Source: UBA9464 sp003445095
Lineage (GTDB): Bacteria > Verrucomicrobiota > Verrucomicrobiia > Limisphaerales > UBA9464
Assembly: GCA_035437945.1 (NCBI GenBank)
Contig: DAOMZG010000014.1
Span: 1-49,562 of the forward strand
DNA: 49,562 nucleotides
Direction: 5' to 3'
The notes under the pieces: model-generated
What the model saw: the letters and a program-made list of their open reading frames with translations, nothing else
Database searches by the model: none
Told to the model about the DNA's origin: nothing
Translations under genes and position numbers: made by a program
Shown: one piece after another, positions 1 through 8,579 of the stretch
How positions within the stretch are numbered: position 1 is the first letter of the stretch
Layout: every line of letters begins with the position of its first letter

Positions 1-1
1 G

Positions 2-787
2 GCGGCTGGGATTCCTATGATTTCTCCGTCGTCGACCAATCCGAAGGTCACTGAGGTAGGCGACTACGTTTTCCGAGTCTGCTTCATCGATCCGTTTCAG
101 GGTAAACTACTGGCGGACTTTGCTCGGCGAACCTTGAAGGCGAACAGGGTCGCGATCCTTTCGGACGTGGCGGCGCCTTACAGTGTCGGGTTGGCCGAGT
201 TTTTCCGGAAGGCATTCACGGCGGCAGGAGGTCAGGTCGTGACCGAACAGCGGTATGCCAGCAAGGACAAAGACTTCCGTGCCCAATTGACGACGATAAA
301 GGCCGACGCGCCGGACGCTCTATTTGTGCCGGGTTATTACACTGAAGCCGGACTCATTGTGGCCCAAGCGCGACAACTGGGGCTCACCATCCCGATCTTC
401 GGCGGAGACGGGTGGGAAGCTCCGGAACTCATCCAGATTGCCGGTCCGGCCCTGGAGAACACCTTTTATTCGACCCATTATTCTGCCGAGGCGAATGACC
501 CCAAAGTGCAAGCGTTCGTAAAGGCGTTTCGGCAAAAGTTCAACGGGGAGACGCCCGACGCCATGGCGGCCCTGGGCTATGACTCCGCCATGGTTCTCTT
601 TGATGCCATCAAGCGAGCGGGCACGACCGAGCCGTCGAAACTTCGAGACGCATTGGCGGCGACCAAGGATTATCCGTGCGTCACCGGCAAGACCACGCTC
701 GACTCGCAACGGAATGCTTCCAAGAGCGCGGCGATTCTTACCGTCAAGGACGGCAAATTTAAGTTCGTAGAAATGGTTCAGCCTTAA
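2..787 (+). CDS. Branched-chain amino acid ABC transporter substrate-binding protein (LivK type), 5'-truncated by window edge
   Basis: This is the C-terminal part of a periplasmic type I ligand-binding protein (Peripla_BP_6) that would deliver amino acids or similar small molecules to a membrane permease. The reading frame is open back to base 2 and continues the protein family upstream of the ATG at 17, so that ATG is an internal methionine and the true start and signal peptide lie outside the window. The family hallmarks are visible: PMISPSSTNP followed by YVFRVCFIDPFQG, and later ALFVPGYYTEAGLIVAQAR and GYDSAMVLFDAIKRAG. The next gene is a LivH permease about 110 bases downstream, which fits a liv-type operon. 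The other expected transporter genes are missing. The ligand cannot be told from sequence. Family confidence is high. Confidence 0.93.
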   Translation, partial: AAGIPMISPSSTNPKVTEVGDYVFRVCFIDPFQGKLLADFARRTLKANRVAILSDVAAPYSVGLAEFFRKAFTAAGGQVVTEQRYASKDKDFRAQLTTIKADAPDALFVPGYYTEAGLIVAQARQLGLTIPIFGGDGWEAPELIQIAGPALENTFYSTHYSAEANDPKVQAFVKAFRQKFNGETPDAMAALGYDSAMVLFDAIKRAGTTEPSKLRDALAATKDYPCVTGKTTLDSQRNASKSAAILTVKDGKFKFVEMVQP

Positions 788-895
788 GGCACGGGCTGGT
801 CGACGAAATACCAGCGGTTCCTGTGGTGGCGTCTTGACCGGTTGGGAATAGCCCCGTCACGCTTCTGTCACCCGCCCAAGCATTCTTGGGAGCGA

Positions 896-1786
896 ATGAC
901 GGAATTCCTGCAACAGATCGTGAACGGCGTGTCGCTCGGGGCGATTTACGCGCTGATCGCCCTCGGTTACACCATGGTGTACGGGGTTCTTCGATTCATC
1001 AACTTCGCCCATAGCGACGTATTCATGATCGGTGCGTACGTCGGATTTTACGTGGCGCCGCGCGTCGGCGCAGGATCAGTTCTCGGAGGCTTGGTGGTTT
1101 TGCTGGCGGCAATGGGGGTGTGTGCCCTGTTGGGGATGACCATCGAGAAGCTCGCCTACAAGCCACTGCGAAAGCGGTCCACCCTCACCGTTTTGATCAC
1201 CGCCATCGGAGTTTCCCTTTTGTTGCAGAACGCGGGGCAGAAGATTTTTGGCGCCAATCCGAAACCGTTTCCCCGGCTCTTTCCGGAGCACCAGTTCCTG
1301 TTCGAAGGACTCACGGTTTCAAGCAACCAACTGATTGTTTGGGTGGTCACCATTGTTCTGCTGGGGACGCTGCACTACATCGTCCATCGGACGAGGATTG
1401 GCACGGCCATGCGGGCAGTTTCGTTCAATGCGACCGCTGCCTCACTGATGGGAATCAACAACGATTGGATCATTTCCTTCACGTTCGCCTTGGGGTCGGC
1501 CCTGGCGGGCGCAGGTGGAATCCTTTATGCGATGAACTATCCCAGCATCGATCCATTGATGGGGACCCTCCCAGGACTGAAGGCATTTGTCGCCGCCGTG
1601 CTCGGAGGAATTGGCAACCTGCCGGGCGCTGCGCTCGGAGGAATGTTGATCGGCTTGATCGAAACGTGGGTGTCGAGCACCCGCGCTTCAACCCTACGAG
1701 ACGCCGTCGCGTTTGCGATTCTGATTGTGATCTTGTTGTTCCGGCCATCCGGCATCCTTGGGAAACACCAGGTCGAGAAGGTCTGA
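896..1786 (+). CDS. livH: Branched-chain amino acid ABC transporter permease LivH
   Basis: A 296-residue integral membrane permease of the LivH family, forming half of the inner-membrane channel for the binding protein encoded just upstream. The N terminus has the typical LivH opening (QQIVNGVSLGAIYALIALGY, then RFINFAHSD), and the cytoplasmic ATPase-contact region includes RTRIGTAMRAVSFN followed by an INNDW segment. About eight hydrophobic helices can be counted, and the chain ends with the usual ILLFRPSGILGK. A longer frame starts at a TTG at 842, but the ATG at 896 has a GGGAG-like site just upstream and gives the normal family length. LivM, LivG and LivF do not follow. Instead there is the debris of a sensor kinase, so the transporter may be non-functional unless it is completed elsewhere in the genome. 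Confidence 0.93.
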   Translation: MTEFLQQIVNGVSLGAIYALIALGYTMVYGVLRFINFAHSDVFMIGAYVGFYVAPRVGAGSVLGGLVVLLAAMGVCALLGMTIEKLAYKPLRKRSTLTVLITAIGVSLLLQNAGQKIFGANPKPFPRLFPEHQFLFEGLTVSSNQLIVWVVTIVLLGTLHYIVHRTRIGTAMRAVSFNATAASLMGINNDWIISFTFALGSALAGAGGILYAMNYPSIDPLMGTLPGLKAFVAAVLGGIGNLPGAALGGMLIGLIETWVSSTRASTLRDAVAFAILIVILLFRPSGILGKHQVEKV

Positions 1787-1854
1787 AGAATACCGGCCTC
1801 TCCCGTCACGCAACCTTCACCTCTGGATCCCTCTTCCCGAGTTAGGTTCGAATA

Positions 1855-2160
1855 GTGAGGGGCTGCCAGATCCCAATCGCAGATTTGACCTCATTGTATC
1901 GCACCGCGCATTTTAGTCGTGCATGCCTGACCATGGGAACTGCCAGTGAATTGGAGGCGACGAGAGTCTGCCCCGCCGCCCGCAATGCCTTCAACGGCAT
2001 AGTGCGGTTCGATGGAGTGGAATTCCCGGTCTTTGATCCGGGAAATCCGCTGGAACCGCCAAGCCGGCGCGTCGTAAATGTGCCTCTCGAACGCCTCGGT
2101 CGGCTTGCTCGGTTTCGGAAGAGTGCGCCAGTACTTGACCGGCGGAAATAACGCAGGACT
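1855..2160 (+). pseudogene. Fossil of a propeller sensor kinase N-terminal region
   Basis: The stretch between livH and the intact sensor kinase holds a decayed paralogue of that kinase. The translation around 1984-2100 reads FNGIVRFDGVEFPVFDPGNP, then RRVVNVPLERLGRLARF. It aligns with residues near 100-145 of the downstream kinase (FNGLVRFNGVEFKVFNPANT, then AGIVNLHTDRSGRLLVS), and the DNA is also clearly alike. The next part of the propeller similarity continues in another frame from about 2078 (NASVGLLGFG), so a frameshift is likely. No kinase domain follows. The frame 1855-2151 is open, but this is a remnant and probably not a functional gene. Confidence 0.6.
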
Positions 2161-2168
2161 GATCGAGC

Positions 2169-5100
2169 ATGGCTCAAGGGTTAAGAAACCCCTACGCGGG
2201 CGGGGAACCGAAGATGCGCTCTTTGCCTCCCACGGGGCGCGCTACTTGGGGGGCGGCTTGGCTGCGGGGTCCTGACGCATTTCGACTGTTGATTTGGCGG
2301 TCCGTGCTAGCGCTGGTACTCGCTACCGATAGCATGACCCAAGCGGCTGACACCGTTCCCGGCGATCCTGGCTATCTCGTTCGCTCCTGGGAGACCGCGG
2401 ATGGTTTGCCCGAAAACTCCGCCTCAGCGATCACCCAAACACCGGACGGGTATCTGTGGTTGGGCACTTTCAACGGGCTGGTGCGCTTCAACGGAGTCGA
2501 GTTCAAGGTCTTCAATCCCGCCAATACTCCAGAACTGCCCAGCGCGGGAATTGTGAACCTGCACACGGACAGGTCGGGGCGACTGCTCGTGAGCACTTAC
2601 CGCGGGTTGACCATAAAGGAAGGAGCTGAGTGGCGGCGACTGACCCAGACCGATGGGGCCGAGGGCGACTGCGTCCGCTCATTTGCCGACCGTTCCCAGG
2701 GAGACGTTCTCATCACCACTTTCAACGGAAAGATTTTCGAACTGTCCGGTCGAAAGCTTTCGGAACTGCCCTCGCCGCCCGGTCTGCCTGGGCAAGGATA
2801 CATTGGTGGGGCGGATGAGGACGGGCATTGGTGGGTTGTGCAGAGTCAGTTCATCGGCCGATGGGAGAATGATCGCTGGGTTCGGATGATTTCGACGGAC
2901 CCGCCACTCGAACCTTATGCTTGCGCCCCCGCCCACGACGGTGGGCTGTGGCTGCTCCTGGGCAACCGCGCGGTCAAGCTTCGGAACGGCCGAGAGGTGG
3001 CACACATAAACCTACACGGTTTGGTGGACTTAGTTTGGAGTCTGCGGGAGGACAACCAGGAAAACCTCTGGATCGCCTCAGCCGGTCGAGGCTTTCTCCG
3101 CGTAACCTCGAACGGGGAGATAACGACGTGGAACCGTGCCAGCGGGTGGTCAGACAGCGGAAGATGCGTCTTCGAGGATCGCGAGCGAAACCTGTGGCTG
3201 GGTACCAGCGGCAATGGCCTTCTCTGCCTGACGCAGCGGCGCTTCAGGTGTTTGAATCTGGTGGACGGTCCAAGAGGAATAAGTGTGAGTTCTGTCTCCA
3301 CTGATGGCGCCGGAGGACTGTGGGCCGCCACCTTAGGCCGGTGGCTCTTTCATGTGACTGAGGCAGGAGTGACGAATTCGCAAAAGCCCGGGGTGAACAA
3401 TTATTCTCCCTATGTGCAGAGCGTGCTTTCCGACCGGGCCGGCCGACTCTGGTTTGGGGCACTGAGCGAGCCGCTCCGACTCATGGACCAAAACGGTACG
3501 CGTCAGATCGCCGCGGCCGAAGCCGGCAGCGCCAATGCGACCGCACTATTTGAGGACTCGCGTGGACAAATCTGGATTGGCTCCGACCAAGGAATTGCGA
3601 CGTGCGACGGAGTCACTTTTAAGGCGTTTAGATTGGGAGATGGGTTACTCAGAATGCCCTTTGCCAGCATCGCGGAGGACGCCTCGGGCGCCCTCTGGGT
3701 AGCGAGCTCGGAAGCCGTGTTCCGCAGAGACGGGGACGGATCATTTCTTCAGATCAAGAACAAGTTTGGGCAGTCGATTACTGGCACGGCCGTCCTGAAG
3801 GCTGACCGGGACGGGTCGATGTGGCTGGCCTCCGCCGATCGCAGTTGGTGGCGCTGGAGGAATGGCCAACTGACTCAACTCGAAATGGCCCAAGACTCTC
3901 CAATCAATGGTGTTCGTAGCATTGTTGAAGATAACGACGGCCACTTCTGGCTGGCCGCCGCGCATAGCGTCGTCCGGGTTCGGGTCGCCGATCTTCACGC
4001 GATGGCAGACGGCAAACTGGCGCAGCTCCAGTATCAACTCTTCGACACCAGCGACGGCTTACCTAAGGCGGAATTCCCCAACGGGCGGCAGCCCGCATCC
4101 GTCCGCGACGCGCGCGGCCGGTTATGGTTCGCGACCAGTCGGGGGGTCGCGATGATCGATCCCGGCGCCTTGCGGTTCAACGATGTGCCGCCGCCGGTTC
4201 AACTGGAGGAGATTGTTTTTTATCGACCGGGGTCCGCACCGACAAATGCAGGTAGTGGCCCGGGGAGCGATCGAGAAGTAAAGGTGCGCGTGACCGCTCC
4301 TTTCGCCGCACCGATATCGTTGCCGGCGGGGAGTCGGCGAATTGAGATTCGTTACGCGGGCTTGAGCTTTACTGCGCCAGAGAAGGTGCGATATCAAGTG
4401 AAGCTTGAGGGACTAGATTCAGCGTGGCGCGAGGCGGAGGGAAAGCACGCGGAGCAATTTCTAGATCTAGCCCCGCGCGATTACTTGTTTCGCGTCCGCG
4501 CGGCCAACAACGATGGGGTCTGGAACGAAACCGGCGCGAGCCTGGCTTTCACGGTGCTGCCTTATTACTGGCAAACCGCCTGGTTCCGAGCCGGGACTGG
4601 CTCGCTGCTCGTCGTGCTCGGGGGCGTCTTTGCGTGGTCGTGGTCGCGCAAGAAAGTTCGTCTGTCTGAGGAGCGCGAGCGAGTCGCGGAAGAACGCCAT
4701 CGCTCCGAAATGGAAACCCGTCAGTTACGCGAGGAACTGGCTCATTCGAGTCGCGTCTCCACTCTGGGCCAATTGTCTTCGGCCCTCGCTCACGAATTGA
4801 GTCAGCCGCTCGCCGCGATTCTGCGCAACGCCGAAGCCGCCGAGCTGGTCATGAAACAGCAGCCCCCGGATCTCGATGAGATCAACGCCATCCTGACCGA
4901 CATCCGAAATGACGATCAACGGGCGGCCGGTGTGATCGAGCGCATGCGGGCCTTGCTCAAGAAACGAAAACTCGAGCTGATGGATCTGTCGATTCGTGAC
5001 TTGATCGACGACGTCGCCACGTTGACGCGGTCGGAGGCTTGCGAACGCAAGGTCCAAGTGGACATCGACGCCGCGCCCAACCTCCCGTTGGTGCGGGGAG

Positions 5101-5450
5101 ATCGCATTCAACTTCAGCAAGTACTGTTGAACCTGTTTCTCAACGGCATGGATGCGATGAATGAGCGGCCGGACGACGCCCGCCGGCTCTCGGTGCGCGT
5201 TTTTCAATCAGACCCGCAGACGATTCAAATCGCGGTGGTCGACACCGGATCGGGCCTTTCCAGAGCAAACCTAGCGCGTCTGTTCGAGCCGTTCTTCTCC
5301 ACGAAGCCGAGTGGGTTGGGGCTGGGCTTGCCCATCTCCCGGACCATTGTGGAGTCCCACGGCGGCCGGCTTTGGGCTGAGAATAATCCAGGAAGCGGAG
5401 CCGCGTTCATGTTCACACTATTGATCGCAAACGGAGGGCGCCCACAGTGA
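2169..5450 (+). CDS. Two-component regulator propeller sensor histidine kinase
   Basis: A large membrane sensor kinase of 1093 residues. After a hydrophobic signal region (about residues 38-58) come many Reg_prop blades to about residue 690 with repeats such as GYLWLGTFNGLVRF, ENLWIASAGRGF and GQIWIGSDQGI, forming a predicted periplasmic propeller. A Y_Y_Y domain follows (about 710-795), then one transmembrane helix (about 805-826), a coiled linker, and a FixL/NtrB-like kinase core. The phospho-acceptor is H875 in AHELSQPLAAI. The N box (NLFLNGMDAM), G1 (DTGSGL), F box (FEPFFSTK) and G2 (GLGLGL) are intact. Unlike many propeller sensors it carries no receiver or AraC domain; the regulator is the next gene, overlapping by GTGA, so the two are almost surely co-translated partners. 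The start could also be the ATG at 2214, which has a G-rich site upstream. The ligand is unknown; such propellers often sense carbohydrates in Bacteroidetes. Confidence 0.93.
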   Translation: MAQGLRNPYAGGEPKMRSLPPTGRATWGAAWLRGPDAFRLLIWRSVLALVLATDSMTQAADTVPGDPGYLVRSWETADGLPENSASAITQTPDGYLWLGTFNGLVRFNGVEFKVFNPANTPELPSAGIVNLHTDRSGRLLVSTYRGLTIKEGAEWRRLTQTDGAEGDCVRSFADRSQGDVLITTFNGKIFELSGRKLSELPSPPGLPGQGYIGGADEDGHWWVVQSQFIGRWENDRWVRMISTDPPLEPYACAPAHDGGLWLLLGNRAVKLRNGREVAHINLHGLVDLVWSLREDNQENLWIASAGRGFLRVTSNGEITTWNRASGWSDSGRCVFEDRERNLWLGTSGNGLLCLTQRRFRCLNLVDGPRGISVSSVSTDGAGGLWAATLGRWLFHVTEAGVTNSQKPGVNNYSPYVQSVLSDRAGRLWFGALSEPLRLMDQNGTRQIAAAEAGSANATALFEDSRGQIWIGSDQGIATCDGVTFKAFRLGDGLLRMPFASIAEDASGALWVASSEAVFRRDGDGSFLQIKNKFGQSITGTAVLKADRDGSMWLASADRSWWRWRNGQLTQLEMAQDSPINGVRSIVEDNDGHFWLAAAHSVVRVRVADLHAMADGKLAQLQYQLFDTSDGLPKAEFPNGRQPASVRDARGRLWFATSRGVAMIDPGALRFNDVPPPVQLEEIVFYRPGSAPTNAGSGPGSDREVKVRVTAPFAAPISLPAGSRRIEIRYAGLSFTAPEKVRYQVKLEGLDSAWREAEGKHAEQFLDLAPRDYLFRVRAANNDGVWNETGASLAFTVLPYYWQTAWFRAGTGSLLVVLGGVFAWSWSRKKVRLSEERERVAEERHRSEMETRQLREELAHSSRVSTLGQLSSALAHELSQPLAAILRNAEAAELVMKQQPPDLDEINAILTDIRNDDQRAAGVIERMRALLKKRKLELMDLSIRDLIDDVATLTRSEACERKVQVDIDAAPNLPLVRGDRIQLQQVLLNLFLNGMDAMNERPDDARRLSVRVFQSDPQTIQIAVVDTGSGLSRANLARLFEPFFSTKPSGLGLGLPISRTIVESHGGRLWAENNPGSGAAFMFTLLIANGGRPQ

Positions 5451-6061
5451 AACCGAACGGCGTTCTCATCCGAGTGGTGGACGACGACAATTCGTTTCGA
5501 ACGGCCATCGCGCGATTTCTCCGGGCGTCCGGGTTCGAAGTGAAGGCCTACGCTGCGGCCGCGGAGTTCCTGGCCGACCCCTCAGTGGAGACTCCCGGGT
5601 GCGTGCTCCTCGATTTAGAGATGCCACAGTTGAGCGGGTTGGATCTGCAGGACGCGCTGACGAAGGCGGACATTCGGCTCCCGGTCGTGTTCGTGTCGGG
5701 GCAGGGCGACATTCCGAAAACCGTTCTCGCGATGCGTCGTGGAGCTGAGGATTTTCTCACTAAAAGCTGCTCCAGAGAAGTCTTGTTGGAAGCGATCCAC
5801 CGCGCCGTCGCCCGCGACGCGACCGAGCGACAAACCCGCGCTCGACTGCACGAGTTACAAGCCAAGTTGGAAGAACTCACCGAACGTGAGCGCGAAGTTC
5901 TGCGGCATGTGGTGCAAGGAAGACTCAACAAGCAAATCGCCGCCGACTTGGGCATTCACGAACGCACGGTGAAACTGCATCGCACTCACCTCACGACGAA
6001 GCTGGAGGTGCGTTCGGTTGCCGAACTGACTCGGCTGGTCCAGGAGGCGGGGTTCCGGTGA
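5447..6061 (+). CDS. FixJ-family response regulator (REC plus LuxR-type HTH)
   Basis: A 204-residue transcription regulator. The receiver domain (about 1-120) has the acidic pocket VVDDDNS, the phosphorylation site D56 in VLLDLEMP, and a conserved lysine near residue 106 in DFLTKS. FSGHGD-type spacing (VSGQGDIPKTVLAMRRGA) is typical of FixJ and TodT regulators. A short helix leads into a LuxR-type helix-turn-helix (about 140-196; LTEREREVL, then NKQIAADLGIHERTVK). It starts with GTG at 5447, overlapping the kinase stop by four bases, with GGAGGG eight bases before the start inside the kinase gene. This arrangement makes it the cognate output of the preceding kinase. Its target promoters cannot be deduced here. 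Confidence 0.94.
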   Translation: MKPNGVLIRVVDDDNSFRTAIARFLRASGFEVKAYAAAAEFLADPSVETPGCVLLDLEMPQLSGLDLQDALTKADIRLPVVFVSGQGDIPKTVLAMRRGAEDFLTKSCSREVLLEAIHRAVARDATERQTRARLHELQAKLEELTEREREVLRHVVQGRLNKQIAADLGIHERTVKLHRTHLTTKLEVRSVAELTRLVQEAGFR

Positions 6062-6390
6062 TCAGTGAGCAGTAATCTGTGACTGGTGACTGGTCGATTG
6101 AAATCGGTAGACTCAGTAGCCCGCAAATGCAGCAGGTTTTAACGCGATGAACCCATGCTACACGAGGAGTTTCCATGAGCTGCGGGTGTATCAGACCGCA
6201 CGCGAGGTGTCGCAGACGGTGTTCCGAGTTTCTCACGCGTTTCCGAAGGAAGAAAGGGACTCGCTTACAAATCAGTTTCGCCGGTCTGTGCGATCCATCG
6301 GAGCTGAGATCGCAGACGCGTCGGGTGACTGAAAACGGATCGCCACTTACTGCTCACCGCTCTCCGATTACCGCTCTCCGATTACCGCAT
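6060..6390. mobile_element. IVP/S23 four-helix-bundle element with inverted ends
   Basis: A roughly 330-base unit inserted between the response regulator and the chemoreceptor. The left end (about 6061-6100) is a run of degenerate GTGATCAGTGAGCAGTAAT-like words. The right end (about 6335-6390) read on the other strand is a series of GGTAATCGGAGAGC words leading to GTGAGCAGTAAGTGGCGATC. The two ends are therefore imperfect inverted repeats around a small four-helix-bundle ORF. This layout resembles intervening sequences known from 23S rRNA genes, but here it sits between protein genes. A solitary end of the same kind occurs at 16345-16382. Element status is inference from symmetry. Confidence 0.5.
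6147..6332 (+). CDS. Four-helix-bundle protein (23S rRNA intervening-sequence/S23 family), probably truncated
   Basis: A 61-residue ORF with the family N terminus: SFHELRVYQTAREVSQTVFRV followed by FPKEERDSLTNQFRRSVRSI and GAEIADASGD. S23-type proteins are about 110-130 residues and fold as a four-helix bundle; only the first two helices are present, because a TGA follows directly after the ASGD stretch where the family normally continues with a third helix. It is likely a truncated or decayed copy, though a short product is possible. No biochemical activity is established for most members. It lies inside a unit with inverted-repeat ends. Confidence 0.55.
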   Translation: MNPCYTRSFHELRVYQTAREVSQTVFRVSHAFPKEERDSLTNQFRRSVRSIGAEIADASGD

Positions 6391-7962
6391 ACCACCGTCG
6401 CGTCCTGGCGAAAATCGGGTCAGTTTCCGGGCCACCTGGCTAGTCTGACCTTGGGCTTTGTCGCCGCGCACCACCAGGTCGAGACTGACCACCAGAGCCT
6501 TGAGCGTCTGGCTTTGCGCGGCGAGCTGTTCGCCGACGGCGCTGTTCTGTTCTGCCGCCGCCGCGTTGGACTGGGTCACGTGGTCCACCTCGTTCACCGC
6601 CTTGCTGACCTGCTCGATCCCCTGCGCCACTTCCTTGGCCGACGCGGCAATTTCGGCAACCAGTTCGCTGATCTTACCGCTCGAGGTCGTGCCCTGACTG
6701 ACGAGCTCGTTTACATATTTGGCCAACGTTACGCCGTTGTCCGCGCCCTTGACCGAGCTTTCGATCAGCGACGCGGTGTTACGCGCCGCCTCACTGGCCC
6801 GCCGGGCCAGGTTACGCACTTCTTCGGCGACCACCGCGAAGCCCGTGCCCGCATCTCCGGCACGGGCGGCTTCGACCGCCGCATTAAGCGCCAGCAAGTT
6901 GGTCTGGAAGGCAATTTCATCGATGGTCTTCACGATCTTGGCGGTTCGATCGGCGTTCGCCTTGATCTCTTCGATTGCCGCGGCGAGTTCACTCATCGCC
7001 TTCGACCCGCGTTCACCCGCCTGCTGCCCTTCACTAGCCAACGCCGCCGCGGAACTGGAACTGGCCGCAGTCTGCTTTACCATCGAACTCATTTCTTCCA
7101 GGCTGGCACTCGTCTCTTCGAGAGCCGCTGCGGTCTTGGCCGTGCCGTCCGCCAGGGAATGCGCTCCGCCCGCTACCTGATTGGATGCGCTCGCAGTCTC
7201 GTTCGAACACGTGGTCAGATCGATCACGGCACGTTGCAAAGAACCGGTAATGCCACGGGTAATGAGGTAGAAGCCGACGACGACGCCGGCGAGGATCAGC
7301 AAACCAACGATCGTGGCGCGCATCGCCGCGGCGTGGGCCTCAGCATAATCGATCGACTTGGAGAGCACGAAGGCGCCTTTGAGGTCCCCAACCTTTAGAT
7401 TCTCCATCGGCTGACCGACCAGATCTAAGCCGTTCTTGGTCGGACTATTCGCCGGATTGCCATGGCAGGTGAGGCAGCTCTCAGTGAGTTTAACGGGGCG
7501 CGCATAACTAATGAGTCCGTTTTCGGTGGAGAAATATTCCTCCTGGTTGCCGTCAAACGCGGCGAAGACCGACTTAAACTCGGGCGCGAATTCGTTGTCA
7601 GGATTGCGGGCCTTGATGTTCGGCGCGCTGGGCGTCTGGAATTTGAGTCCCGCCGCCTCCGCCACCGAAGTGATCGACTGCCATGCCGCGACCACCGGAA
7701 TGGTTTGGTAGAGATCCGACTGATAGAGCGACGTGGTTTTCATTTGGGTCAACATCTTCGGGACATCGAAGGCCCCGGCCGAGTGCAGCTGATCGAAGTT
7801 TTCCCGCACGGTCTCCGCTTGTTTCATCATCGACTCCATCACCTCACGGGTCTGCTTGATCTGTCTTTCCCGTAGAATCAAGACGGTCACCGTGATACCG
7901 CCGAAGGTGGAGATCATCACCGCGATGGCGGCCGAGGACATGATCTTGGTGCTAAGTTTCAT
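6382..7962 (-). CDS. Methyl-accepting chemotaxis protein with c-type haem motif (DUF3365/Tll0287-like sensor)
   Basis: A 526-residue inner-membrane chemoreceptor on the minus strand. Transmembrane helix 1 is about residues 10-30 and helix 2 about 213-236. The periplasmic region between them resembles the Tll0287-like domain and holds one CxxCH haem site (C163, C166, H167; ESCLTCHGN), so it probably senses redox state, oxygen or NO through a covalently bound haem. The cytoplasmic part (about 250-510) is a classic MCP signalling hairpin with the tip sequence around IDEIAFQTNLLALNAAVEAA. There is no clear HAMP. Methylation-type Q/E pairs are present. No che genes are nearby. It is divergently placed with a small response regulator. 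A decayed second copy of its 5' half occurs at 15718-15930. Confidence 0.93.
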   Translation of the reverse strand: MKLSTKIMSSAAIAVMISTFGGITVTVLILRERQIKQTREVMESMMKQAETVRENFDQLHSAGAFDVPKMLTQMKTTSLYQSDLYQTIPVVAAWQSITSVAEAAGLKFQTPSAPNIKARNPDNEFAPEFKSVFAAFDGNQEEYFSTENGLISYARPVKLTESCLTCHGNPANSPTKNGLDLVGQPMENLKVGDLKGAFVLSKSIDYAEAHAAAMRATIVGLLILAGVVVGFYLITRGITGSLQRAVIDLTTCSNETASASNQVAGGAHSLADGTAKTAAALEETSASLEEMSSMVKQTAASSSSAAALASEGQQAGERGSKAMSELAAAIEEIKANADRTAKIVKTIDEIAFQTNLLALNAAVEAARAGDAGTGFAVVAEEVRNLARRASEAARNTASLIESSVKGADNGVTLAKYVNELVSQGTTSSGKISELVAEIAASAKEVAQGIEQVSKAVNEVDHVTQSNAAAAEQNSAVGEQLAAQSQTLKALVVSLDLVVRGDKAQGQTSQVARKLTRFSPGRDGGMR

Positions 7963-8107
7963 GGAGAATTCCAGAATCGTTACCGAACCCTAGTCCGGCA
8001 GGCTCGGGCCGTGCATTGATTTTCCGAGATCGCATCCTCCGTACCGATCACCGACCTTCCCCAAAGGGCAGTATCCTTGGCTTCGCGCGTTCAGGCACGC
8101 TGCTCTC

Positions 8108-8566
8108 ATGCCGCTGCCGGGCGCGCCTAAAGACAGGGTCTATGTCGCTGTTGTGGACGACGACGAAAGTCTCTGTCGTTCGTTCAGCCGGCTGCTGCGC
8201 GCGGCCGGGTTTCACCCAGTTACCTATCCTGCGGCCGAAGCGTTCCTCCAGGACAGCAAGCGTCCGCGTTTCGACTGCCTGGTGCTGGACATCCAATTAC
8301 CGGGTATGTCCGGCCTGGAATTGAGTCAACGCCTGGCGGCCGTCGCCGATGCGACGCCCGTAATCTTTATCACCGCACATGATGAACCCGAGGTCCGATC
8401 TCAGGCGCTGGCGGGCAGGTGCGCCGGATTCTTTTGTAAGAACGATCCGGGAGAGCGGGTGCTGGAGACCATCCGAGCTACCGTCCGCCGTTTTGCTCCG
8501 GACATTCGACAGCCCGCTGATTGCCAGCAGCGGGCTGGAAAGGCGCATTCGACCTCAGCCGGTTGA
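8108..8566 (+). CDS. Single-domain response regulator (FixJ-like receiver)
   Basis: A 152-residue protein consisting of a receiver domain with a short tail and no DNA-binding domain. The acidic pocket is VVDDDES and the phosphorylation site is D61 in LVLDIQLPG. The switch threonine lies in FITAHDEPE, and a lysine follows in FFCKNDPG where most relatives have KP. It is divergently transcribed from the chemoreceptor, with about 145 bases between them, and a diverged copy of both genes exists at 15.7-16.4 kb. The pairing suggests they act in one pathway, perhaps as a CheY-like or FixJ-like output, but this is inference. The start is the ATG at 8108. Confidence 0.85.
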   Translation: MPLPGAPKDRVYVAVVDDDESLCRSFSRLLRAAGFHPVTYPAAEAFLQDSKRPRFDCLVLDIQLPGMSGLELSQRLAAVADATPVIFITAHDEPEVRSQALAGRCAGFFCKNDPGERVLETIRATVRRFAPDIRQPADCQQRAGKAHSTSAG

Positions 8567-8579
8567 CACGAGAACTTTC

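Noticed and set aside
842..895. Upstream extension of livH from a TTG
   Set aside because: The residues before the ATG at 896 do not match the family and the ATG has a better ribosome site.
6175..7398. Very long plus-strand frame opposite the chemoreceptor
   Set aside because: It is the antisense shadow of a strongly conserved MCP gene; the residue mix is unlike a real protein.
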